Of a DNA stretch of 50,958 nucleotides, positions 35,045 to 43,205 are shown piece after piece. The notes beneath the pieces were generated by a model. It was not told the origin of the DNA. It saw only the letters and a list, made by a program, of their open reading frames with translations, and did not search any database. Origin of the DNA: UBA1801 sp035353395 (GTDB lineage Bacteria > Acidobacteriota > Holophagae > Holophagales > Holophagaceae). Each line of letters starts with the position of its first letter. Position 1 is the first letter of the stretch. A program made the position numbers and the translations under genes. The stretch covers positions 1 to 50,958 of the forward strand of contig DAOPZL010000016.1 of assembly GCA_035353395.1 (NCBI GenBank), in the 5' to 3' direction.

Positions 35045-37281
35045 CCGCCGTAGGCCTTCACGATCTCGACGAGCTCGGGGAAGACGTCCAGGCCGAGCTC
35101 CTTCACCCTGGCCTGGGTGGGCACGCCGTCCAGGGTCCAGCCCCGGCGCGCGTAGACCGTGTCCACCAGCTTCTCGTAGCGGTCCGTCCGGTACTTGCGC
35201 GTGGCGGCCATCTTCTCCTCCAGGGTCAGGCCGGCAGGGTCGATGCCCGCCTGCTCGCGCAGCTCCTTCTCGTATCGCTCGATGCGGGACTCGTACTCCT
35301 CCCGGGTGACCGGACCGATGGAGCGGTAGGGCGCGTGGTCGTGGACGCGCAGGCCCTTGCCCATGCGGATGTTGAAGATGCGCTGGAAGTTGTAGACCCG
35401 CGCCGACTCGTTGAGCATGTCCTCGGAGGTGAGCTTCACGCCCCGCATGGCGCCCGCGATGTCCAGGTAGTTCTGGACGTGCTCGGGGATCTTGGCCGGC
35501 TCGGAGGTCTTGGCGTTGTCCGAAGGGGCCACGTCGTTCCAGGGGAGCTTGCACCAGCCGTAGAGGCCGAACCAGGTGCGGAAGAGGGGGAAGTAGTAGA
35601 GGGCTTCCGCCTTGTCCTCGAAGGTGGGCAGCTGCTTGTTCACCATGTCCATGAAGATCAGCCAGGCCTCGTCGTGCTGGGGCCCCTTGTTGGTGAGGGC
35701 GTAGCCGCCCTGCTGGGCCAGGGACTCCTTGGACATGTACTGGCTGTATTCCAGGCCCTTGTTCTCCATGCCGATGTCGTTGATGAGGTCCGGGTCGCCC
35801 CAGCCGTTCCGGATGAAGAGTTCCTTCATCCGCTTCACGCCCAGGCCCGCGATCTTCCCGAAGCCCTCGCCCCGGGCCATCTGGTGCATCATCTCGAGGT
35901 CGTCCACGGCATTGCCCCAGGTCAGGTCCAGCCCCCCGGTGCGCTCCTTGTCCAGGATGCCGCGCTGGTAGCACTCCATCACGAAGGCGCAGATCGTGGC
36001 GTAGGTGATGGTGCAGATCCCGTAGGTGTCGCAGTAGAAGTTCAGCTCCAGCAGGTATTCGGCGTCGAAGACCCCGCAGTTGGAGCCCAGGCCCGCCGCG
36101 TTCTCGTACTCGGGGCCGTCCACGGTGACCCGGTGGCCCTTGTAGGGGCCGGTCCGGAGCTCCACGCCGTCCGCGCCCTTGGCGCAGGCCATGGAGCAGC
36201 CGTACCAGCAGCCGTCGGCGGTGCGCTGGGTGCAGCGCTGGTCCCAGATGTAGGAGGCGATCTTGTGGGTCTCGGGATGGCTGCCGTACTGGTAGTTGTG
36301 GACGGGCAGCAGGTCGTAGGCGTCCATGATCTCGACGATGTGCGCCGTCCCGTTTCGGCGCATGAGGCACTGGACCGGATCGTTGCTGCGGAGCTCCTTG
36401 TGGAGCTTGATGCCCGTCCTGGCGATGGTCTCGAAGTCCTTCGGATGGTTCAGGTCCCCCTTCACCTCGGGGCCGCGGATGACCAGGGCCTTGATCTTCT
36501 TGTCCCGGAACACGGTGCCGATGCCGCCCCGGCCCGCCTGCTTCAGCCGGATGCAGCCCCGGCGCTTGTCGTACCAGGAGAAGTTCAGCATGCCGATGAG
36601 GCTGTGTTCCGCGGCGGATCCCGCGCTCACCACGGAGATGTTCACCCGGTCCTTCTCGTCCTCCGCGTACATGTGGGTGAGGATCTCCGCCAGCACGTGG
36701 CTGTCGACGGGCTCCGCGGGGGCCGTCTCCACGCGGAGCAGGCCCTTCTGGCCGTCGATGAAGACGATCAGCTCCTGGTCCGACTTGCCCTGGATCTCCA
36801 GGCCGTCGTAGCCCGAGAACTTGAGGAGGGGGCCGAAGTAGCCGCCCACGTTGGAGTCGATGGGGATCTCGGTCTGGGGCGACAGGGAGACCACGAGGGA
36901 CTTCCCGCTGCCCGGGTACTGGGTGATGCCCGAGACCGGGCCGGGCATGATGATGATCTCGTTCTCCGGGTCGTTCCACCTGGTCTTCGGCGTCACGGCG
37001 TTCCAGAGGTGCCACAGGCCGAAGCCCCGGCCGCCCGTGAAGACGTCCTTCATCTGCTGGGTGACGGGCCTCTCCCTGATCTCTAGGGTGCCGACGTTGA
37101 GGTAGAGGGTGCGGTTCGTGTAGCCGCGCTCCGGCAGGCTCGGCGTGAAGGTCCACTCCTTCAGCACCTGGTGGGCGGCCTTCAGGGCCTCCATGCCCTC
37201 GACGTACTCGGTGCGCGTGGTGAAGTCGACCTCGCAGCGGTGGAACTGGGGATAATCCGCCTGGATGGTGTTGCTGCTCAT
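35041..37281 (-). CDS. Aldehyde-ferredoxin-oxidoreductase family tungsten enzyme
   Basis: A 746-residue AOR-family protein. It carries the N-terminal AOR domain (GGRGFGLWHLWN, PGPVSGITQYPGSGKS), RGGIGTVFRDKKIKALVIRG and the cluster cysteines C358, C362, C366 and C577 (GWCKLPW). The first cysteines are spaced Cx3Cx3C, whereas classical AOR has Cx2Cx3C. The enzyme should hold a bis-pterin tungsten or molybdenum plus one 4Fe-4S. It is longer than archaeal AOR (about 610) and nearer to BamB/AorB-type enzymes. The polyferredoxin gene lies 15 bases upstream with AAGGAG between. Substrate (aldehyde, aryl-CoA or other) is not determinable. Confidence 0.88.
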   Translation of the reverse strand: MSSNTIQADYPQFHRCEVDFTTRTEYVEGMEALKAAHQVLKEWTFTPSLPERGYTNRTLYLNVGTLEIRERPVTQQMKDVFTGGRGFGLWHLWNAVTPKTRWNDPENEIIIMPGPVSGITQYPGSGKSLVVSLSPQTEIPIDSNVGGYFGPLLKFSGYDGLEIQGKSDQELIVFIDGQKGLLRVETAPAEPVDSHVLAEILTHMYAEDEKDRVNISVVSAGSAAEHSLIGMLNFSWYDKRRGCIRLKQAGRGGIGTVFRDKKIKALVIRGPEVKGDLNHPKDFETIARTGIKLHKELRSNDPVQCLMRRNGTAHIVEIMDAYDLLPVHNYQYGSHPETHKIASYIWDQRCTQRTADGCWYGCSMACAKGADGVELRTGPYKGHRVTVDGPEYENAAGLGSNCGVFDAEYLLELNFYCDTYGICTITYATICAFVMECYQRGILDKERTGGLDLTWGNAVDDLEMMHQMARGEGFGKIAGLGVKRMKELFIRNGWGDPDLINDIGMENKGLEYSQYMSKESLAQQGGYALTNKGPQHDEAWLIFMDMVNKQLPTFEDKAEALYYFPLFRTWFGLYGWCKLPWNDVAPSDNAKTSEPAKIPEHVQNYLDIAGAMRGVKLTSEDMLNESARVYNFQRIFNIRMGKGLRVHDHAPYRSIGPVTREEYESRIERYEKELREQAGIDPAGLTLEEKMAATRKYRTDRYEKLVDTVYARRGWTLDGVPTQARVKELGLDVFPELVEIVKAYGG

Positions 37282-37296
37282 GCCGCGCTCCTTGTC

Positions 37297-37719
37297 TCAG
37301 ATGATCCGGTAGTCAGGCGTGGGGACGTCGACGATTTCAAGGGCCGCGTGGGGGCAGGCCTTCACGCAGATGCCGCAGGCGATGCACTTGAAGGGGACGA
37401 CCCACTCCGGATTGCGCTCGAAGGCGTGCTTCTCGCAGAAGCCGATGCAGGTGTAGCAGCCGACGCAGAGGTTCTTGTCGAGGACCACCGTGCCCATCTT
37501 GTTGCGCTTGAGGGCATCGGCGGGACAGACCACGACGCAGTCCCCGCACTGGTCGCAGAGGATGGCCTGGCCCGTCCCGTCGGGCAGCTCCCGGATGTGC
37601 AGGGCGGCATGCTCCGGACCGTCGAGCTTGAAGACCTTGACGGCGCAGGCCTCCTCGCACTCGTGCCGGCAGTCGCGGCCCGCGTTGCACTTGCCCATAT
37701 CGATTCGCAGTTGTCTCAT
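37297..37719 (-). CDS. Polyferredoxin partner of the tungsten enzyme
   Basis: A 140-residue electron carrier with four cysteine quartets. The first is unusual, C11/C17/C21/C25 (Cx5Cx3Cx3C). The other three are standard: C55-C65 (CDQCGDCVVVCP), C85-C95 (CVGCYTCIGFCE) and C112-C122 (CIACGICVKACP). Size and place match the BamC/AorA-type subunits that accompany BamB/AorB enzymes. It is the first gene of the operon Fd-AOR-MoaD-like. GAGGGG stands about 11 bases before the ATG. It probably relays electrons between the tungsten enzyme and a soluble partner. Confidence 0.87.
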   Translation of the reverse strand: MRQLRIDMGKCNAGRDCRHECEEACAVKVFKLDGPEHAALHIRELPDGTGQAILCDQCGDCVVVCPADALKRNKMGTVVLDKNLCVGCYTCIGFCEKHAFERNPEWVVPFKCIACGICVKACPHAALEIVDVPTPDYRII

Positions 37720-38034
37720 GCGGATGACCCCTCGTGGCGACGGGCTACAATGACTGACCGCGGGTAGAACCCGCGCAACGCCCCATGCCAAGGTACTGTG
37801 TGCCAGAAACGGGAGCAAGACAGCGCGACGCGGATCCGTGATCTTGCGCACTGACGGGATCTTCTTGTTCGAGTGTAATAATGTTCATTTTCAGTAATTA
37901 ATATCACGAGGGTTCCGGAATCGCGGCATGCCGGGCCGCCGTCCTCCGGGGCGCGTGACGGGCCCCTGGGATCCGTCGCTGGCCGGGAACCCCGCGGCCC
38001 GCTACTTTGGAAGACAGCCTGGAGGTTCCGCGCC
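37720..38034. promoter_or_regulatory. Divergent regulatory spacer with AT-rich island (polyferredoxin / moeA)
   Basis: A 315-base spacer without a gene. 37759-37775 is a perfect 7-base inverted repeat (CGCGGGT, 3 bases, ACCCGCG), 40 bases before the polyferredoxin ATG. About 37860-37907 is strikingly AT-rich (gtaataatgttcattttcag, aattaatat) in otherwise GC-rich DNA and probably holds divergent promoters. No clear sigma70 or sigma54 promoter could be fixed. CTGGAGG serves moeA. Confidence 0.5.
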
Positions 38035-39279
38035 ATGAACCCGATGCCCCAGCTGAGCGTGGAGGACGCCCTCCGGGAGATCCTCGTCCGCTCGGAGCCT
38101 CTTCCTCCGCGCGAGGTTTCCGTGGACGAGGCCCTGGGCCTGGTGCTGGCCGAGGACATCCTCGCCGCGGAGGATCTGCCGCCCTTCTCGAACTCCGCCA
38201 TGGACGGCTTCGCGGTGGTGGCCGCGGACGTCGCCCAGGCCAGCCGGGAGACGCCCGTGCGCCTGCGCGTGCTGGCGGAGGCCCCGGCGGGGACCGTCGT
38301 CCGCTGCAAGGTGGCCTCGGGGGCCGCCGTGCGGATCATGACGGGGGCGGAGCTCCCGCCGGGCACCGAGGCCGTGGTGCCCGTGGAATACACGACTCCG
38401 GCGCCTTCCGGCGTGGAGATCCATCGTCCGGTGCGGAACGGGGAGAACCTGCGCTTCGCGGGGGAGGACGTGCACGCCGGCGAGCGCGTCCTGGCTCGGG
38501 GGACGCCGCTGCGCCCGGCCGAGATCGGACTCCTGGCGGCGATCGGGCGCACCCGGGCGGCCGTCTTCCCGGCGCCCAGGGTGGCGGTGCTGACCACGGG
38601 GACCGAGCTGGTGGAAGCCGGGGAGCGCCCCGGACCGGGCCAGGTGCGGGACGCCAACCTCCATGGCCTCGGCGCCCAGCTCCGGGCCCTGGGGGCTTCG
38701 GTCGCCGCGTTCCCCCGGGTGCCCGACCGGCTCGAGGCGGTGGTGGACGCGATCCAGCGCGCCGCGGCGTCCTGCGACGTCCTCCTGACCAACGGCGGGG
38801 TTTCCGCCGGGGCGTACGACTTCGTGCAGAATGCCCTGGACCGCCTGGGCGCGGTGCAGGTCTTCCGGCAGGTGGCCCAGAAGCCCGGGCGGCCCCTCGC
38901 CTTCTGGACGTTCCAGGGCAAGCCCGTCTTCGGCCTGCCGGGAAATCCGGTCGCCGCCATGGTCTGCTTCGAGATGTACGTCCGTCCCGCCCTCCGGAAG
39001 ATGATGGGCCAGCCCTTGCTCTTCCGGCCGGAAGCCGATGCCGCCCTGGCCGAGCCGTACCGCAAGGGCGGACGGGACCGGCGCGTGCACTTCCTCCGGG
39101 TCCAGGTCCGCCGGGAAGCGGGAGGCTGGGCGGCCACGTCCACCGGACCCCAGGGCTCCGGCATCCTCTCCTCCATGACGCGGGCCAACGCCATCGCCGT
39201 GGTGCCCGCGGACGCGGGCGACCTGGCGGCCGGCGCGGCCGTGCGGGTGTGCTTCACCGATCTTCCCGAGGACCACTGA
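38035..39279 (+). CDS. moeA: Molybdopterin molybdenumtransferase MoeA
   Basis: A 414-residue enzyme that inserts molybdate or tungstate into adenylated molybdopterin. Motifs: NSAMDGFAV (about residue 54), VRIMTGAELPPGTEAVV, LTTGTELVEAGE, TNGGVSAGAYDF and VFGLPGNPVAAMV, all in the expected order. Domain IV forms the C-terminal 80 residues. Its stop overlaps the moaA start (TGATG). Given the tungsten-type neighbours, it may load tungsten. Confidence 0.95.
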   Translation: MNPMPQLSVEDALREILVRSEPLPPREVSVDEALGLVLAEDILAAEDLPPFSNSAMDGFAVVAADVAQASRETPVRLRVLAEAPAGTVVRCKVASGAAVRIMTGAELPPGTEAVVPVEYTTPAPSGVEIHRPVRNGENLRFAGEDVHAGERVLARGTPLRPAEIGLLAAIGRTRAAVFPAPRVAVLTTGTELVEAGERPGPGQVRDANLHGLGAQLRALGASVAAFPRVPDRLEAVVDAIQRAAASCDVLLTNGGVSAGAYDFVQNALDRLGAVQVFRQVAQKPGRPLAFWTFQGKPVFGLPGNPVAAMVCFEMYVRPALRKMMGQPLLFRPEADAALAEPYRKGGRDRRVHFLRVQVRREAGGWAATSTGPQGSGILSSMTRANAIAVVPADAGDLAAGAAVRVCFTDLPEDH

Positions 39280-40247
39280 TGCTCGTCGATTCTTTTGGCC
39301 GGACCCTCGACTACCTCCGGGTCTCGGTGACGGACCGCTGCAACTACCGCTGCGAGTACTGCATGCCCGCGGAGGGCATGCCCAAGCTCGCCCACGCGGA
39401 CATCCTGACCTACGAGGAGATCGAGGCCTTCCTGCGGGTGGCCGCGGCGGAGGGGATCCGGCACGTGCGCCTCACGGGCGGGGAGCCCCTGACGCGCCTG
39501 GGGGTGGTCTCCCTCGTGGAGAAGCTGGCGGCCATTCCGGGACTGGACGACATCGCCCTCACCACCAACGGGGTCCTCCTCCCCGGCCTGGGGGAGCCCC
39601 TGCGCGCCGCGGGGCTCAAGCGCGTGAACATCGGCCTCTCCAGCCTCGATCCCGAGGTCTACCGCCGCATCACCCGGGGCGGCGACCTCCAGGCCGCCCT
39701 GCTGGGCCTCGAGACTGCCGTGGAGCTCTTCGACCTGGTCAAGGTGAACGTCGTGGTCATGCGGGGCGTGAGCGACGACCCGGCGACCTTCCTCGAGCTG
39801 ACCCGCCGCTATCCCGTGGAGGTCCGGTTCATCGAATACATGCCCATCGGCCCCAGGGATTCGGGCATCGCCTACGTCCCGACCCCGGAGCTGCTGCGGC
39901 GGCTGGAGGCCTTCGGCCCCTTCGAGCCGGTGGAGGAGGGCGCGGTGGGGCGCGGGCCGGCAAGCAACCGTCGGAGGATACCCGGGGCCCCCGGCAGCTT
40001 CGCGACGATCACGCCGGTGAGCGAACACTTCTGCGCCGCCTGCTCCCGCCTGCGCCTCACCTCCGACGGCCACCTGCGCCTGTGCCTGCTGGTGCGGGGG
40101 GAAGTGGACGTGAAGCCCGCCCTGCGCCCCCGGCCGGACCCGGAAGCGATCCGGGAACTGCTCCTCCGGTGCGCGGCGGCCAAGCCCGCGGGGATCGCCC
40201 ACGGCACGGACGTGAGAGGCCTGGGGATGTCCCAGATCGGAGGCTGA
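39279..40247 (+). CDS. moaA: GTP 3',8-cyclase MoaA
   Basis: A 322-residue radical SAM enzyme that starts pterin synthesis for the molybdenum/tungsten cofactor. The radical SAM cysteines are C21, C25 and C28 (CNYRCEYC). LTGGEPL follows near residue 66. The C-terminal cluster is seen in FCAACSRLRLTSDGHLRLCL, and the protein ends IGG, the functional Gly-Gly tail of MoaA. It is translationally coupled to moeA. Confidence 0.95.
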   Translation: MLVDSFGRTLDYLRVSVTDRCNYRCEYCMPAEGMPKLAHADILTYEEIEAFLRVAAAEGIRHVRLTGGEPLTRLGVVSLVEKLAAIPGLDDIALTTNGVLLPGLGEPLRAAGLKRVNIGLSSLDPEVYRRITRGGDLQAALLGLETAVELFDLVKVNVVVMRGVSDDPATFLELTRRYPVEVRFIEYMPIGPRDSGIAYVPTPELLRRLEAFGPFEPVEEGAVGRGPASNRRRIPGAPGSFATITPVSEHFCAACSRLRLTSDGHLRLCLLVRGEVDVKPALRPRPDPEAIRELLLRCAAAKPAGIAHGTDVRGLGMSQIGG

Positions 40248-40312
40248 GGAAACCCTGGCCTTGGGTCCCGGATTGGCCTAGATTCTGTCCGGATCCATCA
40301 CAGGGAGGTCCC

Positions 40313-40522
40313 ATGAAGCTCAGCGCCCGCAACATCCTCAAGGGAAAGATCAAGCAGGTGACCCACGGGGCCGTGGAATCGGAGATCGTCCTGGAACTGT
40401 CTCCCGGCGTCGAGATCGTCGCCACCATCACCAAGGCCTCCGCCGAAGGGATGAAGCTGAAGGAAGGCAAGAACGCCTACGCCGTCATCAAGGCCTCCAG
40501 CGTCGTCGTGGGCGTGGACTAG
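40313..40522 (+). CDS. mop: Molbindin (single Mop/TOBE domain)
   Basis: A 69-residue protein starting MKLSARNILKGKIKQV, the standard Mop start, with SPGVEIVATITKASAEGMKL and a final AVIKASSVVVGV. Such proteins bind molybdate or tungstate as hexamers and buffer the oxyanion in the cytoplasm. GGGAGGT is a strong ribosome binding site. It ends tail-to-tail with the ABC ATPase gene, and the two stop codons share the bases CTAG. Confidence 0.93.
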   Translation: MKLSARNILKGKIKQVTHGAVESEIVLELSPGVEIVATITKASAEGMKLKEGKNAYAVIKASSVVVGVD

Positions 40523-41601
40523 CCGCGCAGCACGTGCACGGCCGTGGCCTTGAAGCCGGCGACGACCTCGCTGCCTTCCCGCAGCCGCAGCTCTTCCAGG
40601 GACCTCGCCGTCACGTAGGCGGCGAGGAAGAAGCCGCAGTCCAGCTCGACCTTGTAGTAGGGCCCCTTGGGCACGATGCGGGTGACGGTGCCCGGGAAGT
40701 GGTTCAAGGCGCTGGTGCGGGCCTCCTCGCCGAGCGAGAGGGTGACGTTCTCGGGCCGGACGCCCAGCCGGACGCGGGTCCCGGGAGCCTCGCAGCCCGA
40801 GGCCTCCACCTTCCGGTCCAGCACGGAGGCGGTGAGCACGCCCTGGCTGCTCGCGGTCACGGTCCCGTCCAGGACCGTCTCCATGCCCACGAAGGCGGCC
40901 ACGAACTCGTCCGCCGGGTGGTTGATCACCTCGGCGACGCCCCCCGTCTGGGCGATCCGTCCCTGGTGCATCACCGCCAGCCCGTCCGCCAGGCGCATGG
41001 CCTCCACCTGGTCGTGGGTGGCCAGCACGGCGGTGGTCCTTGTCTCCCTCAGCACGCCCGAGAGATCGTCGATCAGGGCCTCCCGGGTGGGCGGGTCCAG
41101 GGCCGAGAAGGGCTCGTCGAGGAAGAGGATCTCGGGACGCAGGGCGAAGGCGCGCGCCAGGCTGGTGCGCTGGGCCTCGCCCCCGGAGAGCTTGCGGGCG
41201 GAACGGCCCAGCAGGTGCGTGATCCCGAACCTCGAGGCGGCCTCCTCGATGCGCCGTTCCCGCTCGTCCCGGGGGACGGCGTGGAGCTTGAGCCCCGCCG
41301 ACAGGTTGGCGTGGACGGTCGTGTCGAAGAGCAGGGACTCCTGGAAGACCAGCGTCACCTGCTGGCGGTAGGCATGGCGCTCCCGGCGCGCCGTCAAGGG
41401 GCTCCCGTGGAAGAGGAGTTCCCCGGCGGACGGCATGACCAGGCAGGCCAGGGTCTGCAGCAGGGTGGACTTCCCCGAGCCGTTGGGGCCGATCAGCGCC
41501 GTGACGCTGCCCGGCTCCAGGGAGAGGGAGGGCACCTCGAGCACCTGGACGTGGCCGCGCCGGACCGTCAGGCCCTTCGCTTCCAGGACCGGCACGCTCA
41601 T
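40519..41601 (-). CDS. tupC: Tungstate/molybdate ABC transporter ATP-binding protein
   Basis: A 360-residue ATPase. Walker A GPNGSGKST at residues 38-46, signature LSGGEAQRTSLARA, Walker B ILFLDEPFSALD and the switch histidine in ATHDQVEA. The C-terminal third is a TOBE domain (GVRPENVTLSLG, then FPGTVTRIVPKGPYYKVEL) as in ModC, which may bind the oxyanion and inhibit transport. The permease overlaps it by ATGA. tupC is preferred to modC because of the tungstate-type binding protein in the operon. Confidence 0.85.
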   Translation of the reverse strand: MSVPVLEAKGLTVRRGHVQVLEVPSLSLEPGSVTALIGPNGSGKSTLLQTLACLVMPSAGELLFHGSPLTARRERHAYRQQVTLVFQESLLFDTTVHANLSAGLKLHAVPRDERERRIEEAASRFGITHLLGRSARKLSGGEAQRTSLARAFALRPEILFLDEPFSALDPPTREALIDDLSGVLRETRTTAVLATHDQVEAMRLADGLAVMHQGRIAQTGGVAEVINHPADEFVAAFVGMETVLDGTVTASSQGVLTASVLDRKVEASGCEAPGTRVRLGVRPENVTLSLGEEARTSALNHFPGTVTRIVPKGPYYKVELDCGFFLAAYVTARSLEELRLREGSEVVAGFKATAVHVLRG

Positions 41602-42296
41602 CGGGGGCGCTCCCGCTGCTGGAGGTGCGTGAGCACCGCATTCACGGAGAAGGCGAGCAGGAGCAGGATGACGCTCAGGGCGATGGCGATGTCGAAGTTG
41701 CCCCGGCCGGTCTCCATCACCGTGGCGGTGGTCAGGACCCGGGAGTAGCCCTTGATGTTGCCGCCCACCATGATGGAGGCCCCCACTTCCGAGATCACGC
41801 CCCCGAAGCCCGCCATGACCGCGGCGAGCAGGGGAAGCCGGGCCTCCTTCACGAGGAGCCAGACCATCTGCCGTCGGGTGGCGCCCAGGGAGAGGATCTG
41901 CAGGCGCAGGTTCGGCGGGAGCTGCTGGAGGGCCGCCACGCTGATGCCCGCGATGATGGGCGTGGCGATGATGGCCTGGGCGAGGACGATGGCCGTCGGC
42001 GTGTAGAGGATCTCGAAGAAGCCCAGGGGGCCGTTCCGCCAGAGCAGGATCGTCACGAAGAGCCCCACCACCACGGGCGGGAGTCCCATGCCGGTGTTGA
42101 TGAGGGAGATCAGGAACTGCTTGCCGGGGAAGCGGTTGAGGGCGATGACCAGCCCCGCCCCGATGCCCAGGAAGAGGCTGATGAGCGTCGCCGAGACCGA
42201 GACCTTGAGGGACAGCAGGGTGATGCCCAGGACCTCGGGGTCCAGGGTGAACAGCAGGCGCAGGGCCTCCTTGATGCCTTCCCAGATCAGTTCCAT
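41598..42296 (-). CDS. tupB: Tungstate-type ABC transporter permease
   Basis: A 232-residue permease with about five to six membrane helices. It carries the coupling-helix motif around LSLGATRRQMVWLLVKEARLPLL and the TupB-like GLPPVVVGLFVTILLWRNGPLG. The length and start (FTLDPEVLGITLLSLKVS) match TupB better than ModB. It lies 27 bases after tupA and overlaps tupC by four bases. It serves either one or both of the two binding proteins encoded upstream. Confidence 0.87.
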   Translation of the reverse strand: MELIWEGIKEALRLLFTLDPEVLGITLLSLKVSVSATLISLFLGIGAGLVIALNRFPGKQFLISLINTGMGLPPVVVGLFVTILLWRNGPLGFFEILYTPTAIVLAQAIIATPIIAGISVAALQQLPPNLRLQILSLGATRRQMVWLLVKEARLPLLAAVMAGFGGVISEVGASIMVGGNIKGYSRVLTTATVMETGRGNFDIAIALSVILLLLAFSVNAVLTHLQQRERPR

Positions 42297-42323
42297 GGGC
42301 TTGTCGTCCTGGGGCGCGGCCCG

Positions 42324-43160
42324 CTATTCAGGCTTGCCGGCGTCAGGGAAGAAGAGCGGAGAGCCGTATTTCTCCACGCCGAACCTGGCGATGACGTCCT
42401 GGGTCTCCTTGGCGACCATGAAGTCGCTGAAGGCCTTGGCGCCGGCGGTGTTCACCTTCGGCCACTTGGCGGGATTGACGTCGATGACGTGGTAGACGTT
42501 GAGCAGCGACTTGTCGCCCTCGTTGAGGATGTCCATGCCCAGGTTCTTCTTCATGGAGAGGTAGGTGCCGCGGTCCGCCAGGGTGTAGGCCTTCTTCTCG
42601 GCGGAGACGTTGAGGGTCTGCCCCATTCCCAGGCCGGTCTGCTGGTACCAGGCCTGGCCCTCGGGATTGATCCCGGCGGTCTTCCAGAGGGACTTCTCCT
42701 TGGCGTCGGTGCCCGACTTGTCCCCCCGGGACATGAACAGGGTCCCGGTGGAGGCGATCTTCTTGAAGGCTTCCACGGTCGCCTTGAGGCTCTTGATGCC
42801 GGCGGGATCGGAGGGCGGACCGACCACCACGAAGTCGTTGTGCATGACGATGAGGCGGTTGACGCCGTAGCCGTCGGCCATGAACTTCTTCTCCGCGTCG
42901 GGGGAGTGGACGAGCAGCACGTCGGCCTCGCCCTTCTGGCCCATGGCCATGGCCTGCCCGGAGCCCACGGCGATGGTCTTCACGAAGTAGCCGGTCTTCT
43001 TCTCGAACAGGGGCACCAGCGTGTCCAGCAGGCCCGTGTCCTGGGTGCTGGTCGTGGTGGCCAGGATCAGGTTCTTCTGGGCCTGGGCGGAGGCGGGGAC
43101 CGCGGTTCCCAGCGCGGCCAGCGCCGCCATGGCGATGGATCGGAAGAAGATGCGTCTCAT
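42324..43160 (-). CDS. tupA: Tungstate-binding periplasmic protein
   Basis: A 278-residue substrate-binding protein with a Sec signal peptide (residues 1-25, cleavage after SAQA). TTTSTQDTGLLD at residues 35-46 is the TupA signature whose TTTS residues hold tungstate. VGSGQAMAMGQKGEADVLLVHSP and FMSRGDKSGTDAKEK are further ligand-loop regions. It is the classical TupA of this operon, 45 bases after the second binding protein. Confidence 0.92.
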   Translation of the reverse strand: MRRIFFRSIAMAALAALGTAVPASAQAQKNLILATTTSTQDTGLLDTLVPLFEKKTGYFVKTIAVGSGQAMAMGQKGEADVLLVHSPDAEKKFMADGYGVNRLIVMHNDFVVVGPPSDPAGIKSLKATVEAFKKIASTGTLFMSRGDKSGTDAKEKSLWKTAGINPEGQAWYQQTGLGMGQTLNVSAEKKAYTLADRGTYLSMKKNLGMDILNEGDKSLLNVYHVIDVNPAKWPKVNTAGAKAFSDFMVAKETQDVIARFGVEKYGSPLFFPDAGKPE

Positions 43161-43205
43161 GACTGCTCCCTAGAGGAAGGTGGTTTCAGGGTTCGGGCCG
43201 GGAGG

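Noticed and set aside
37775..37790. Sigma54-like TGGCAT...TTGC on the minus strand before the polyferredoxin gene
   Set aside because: The GG to GC spacing is 11 instead of 10 bases, and the -24 element lacks its last C.
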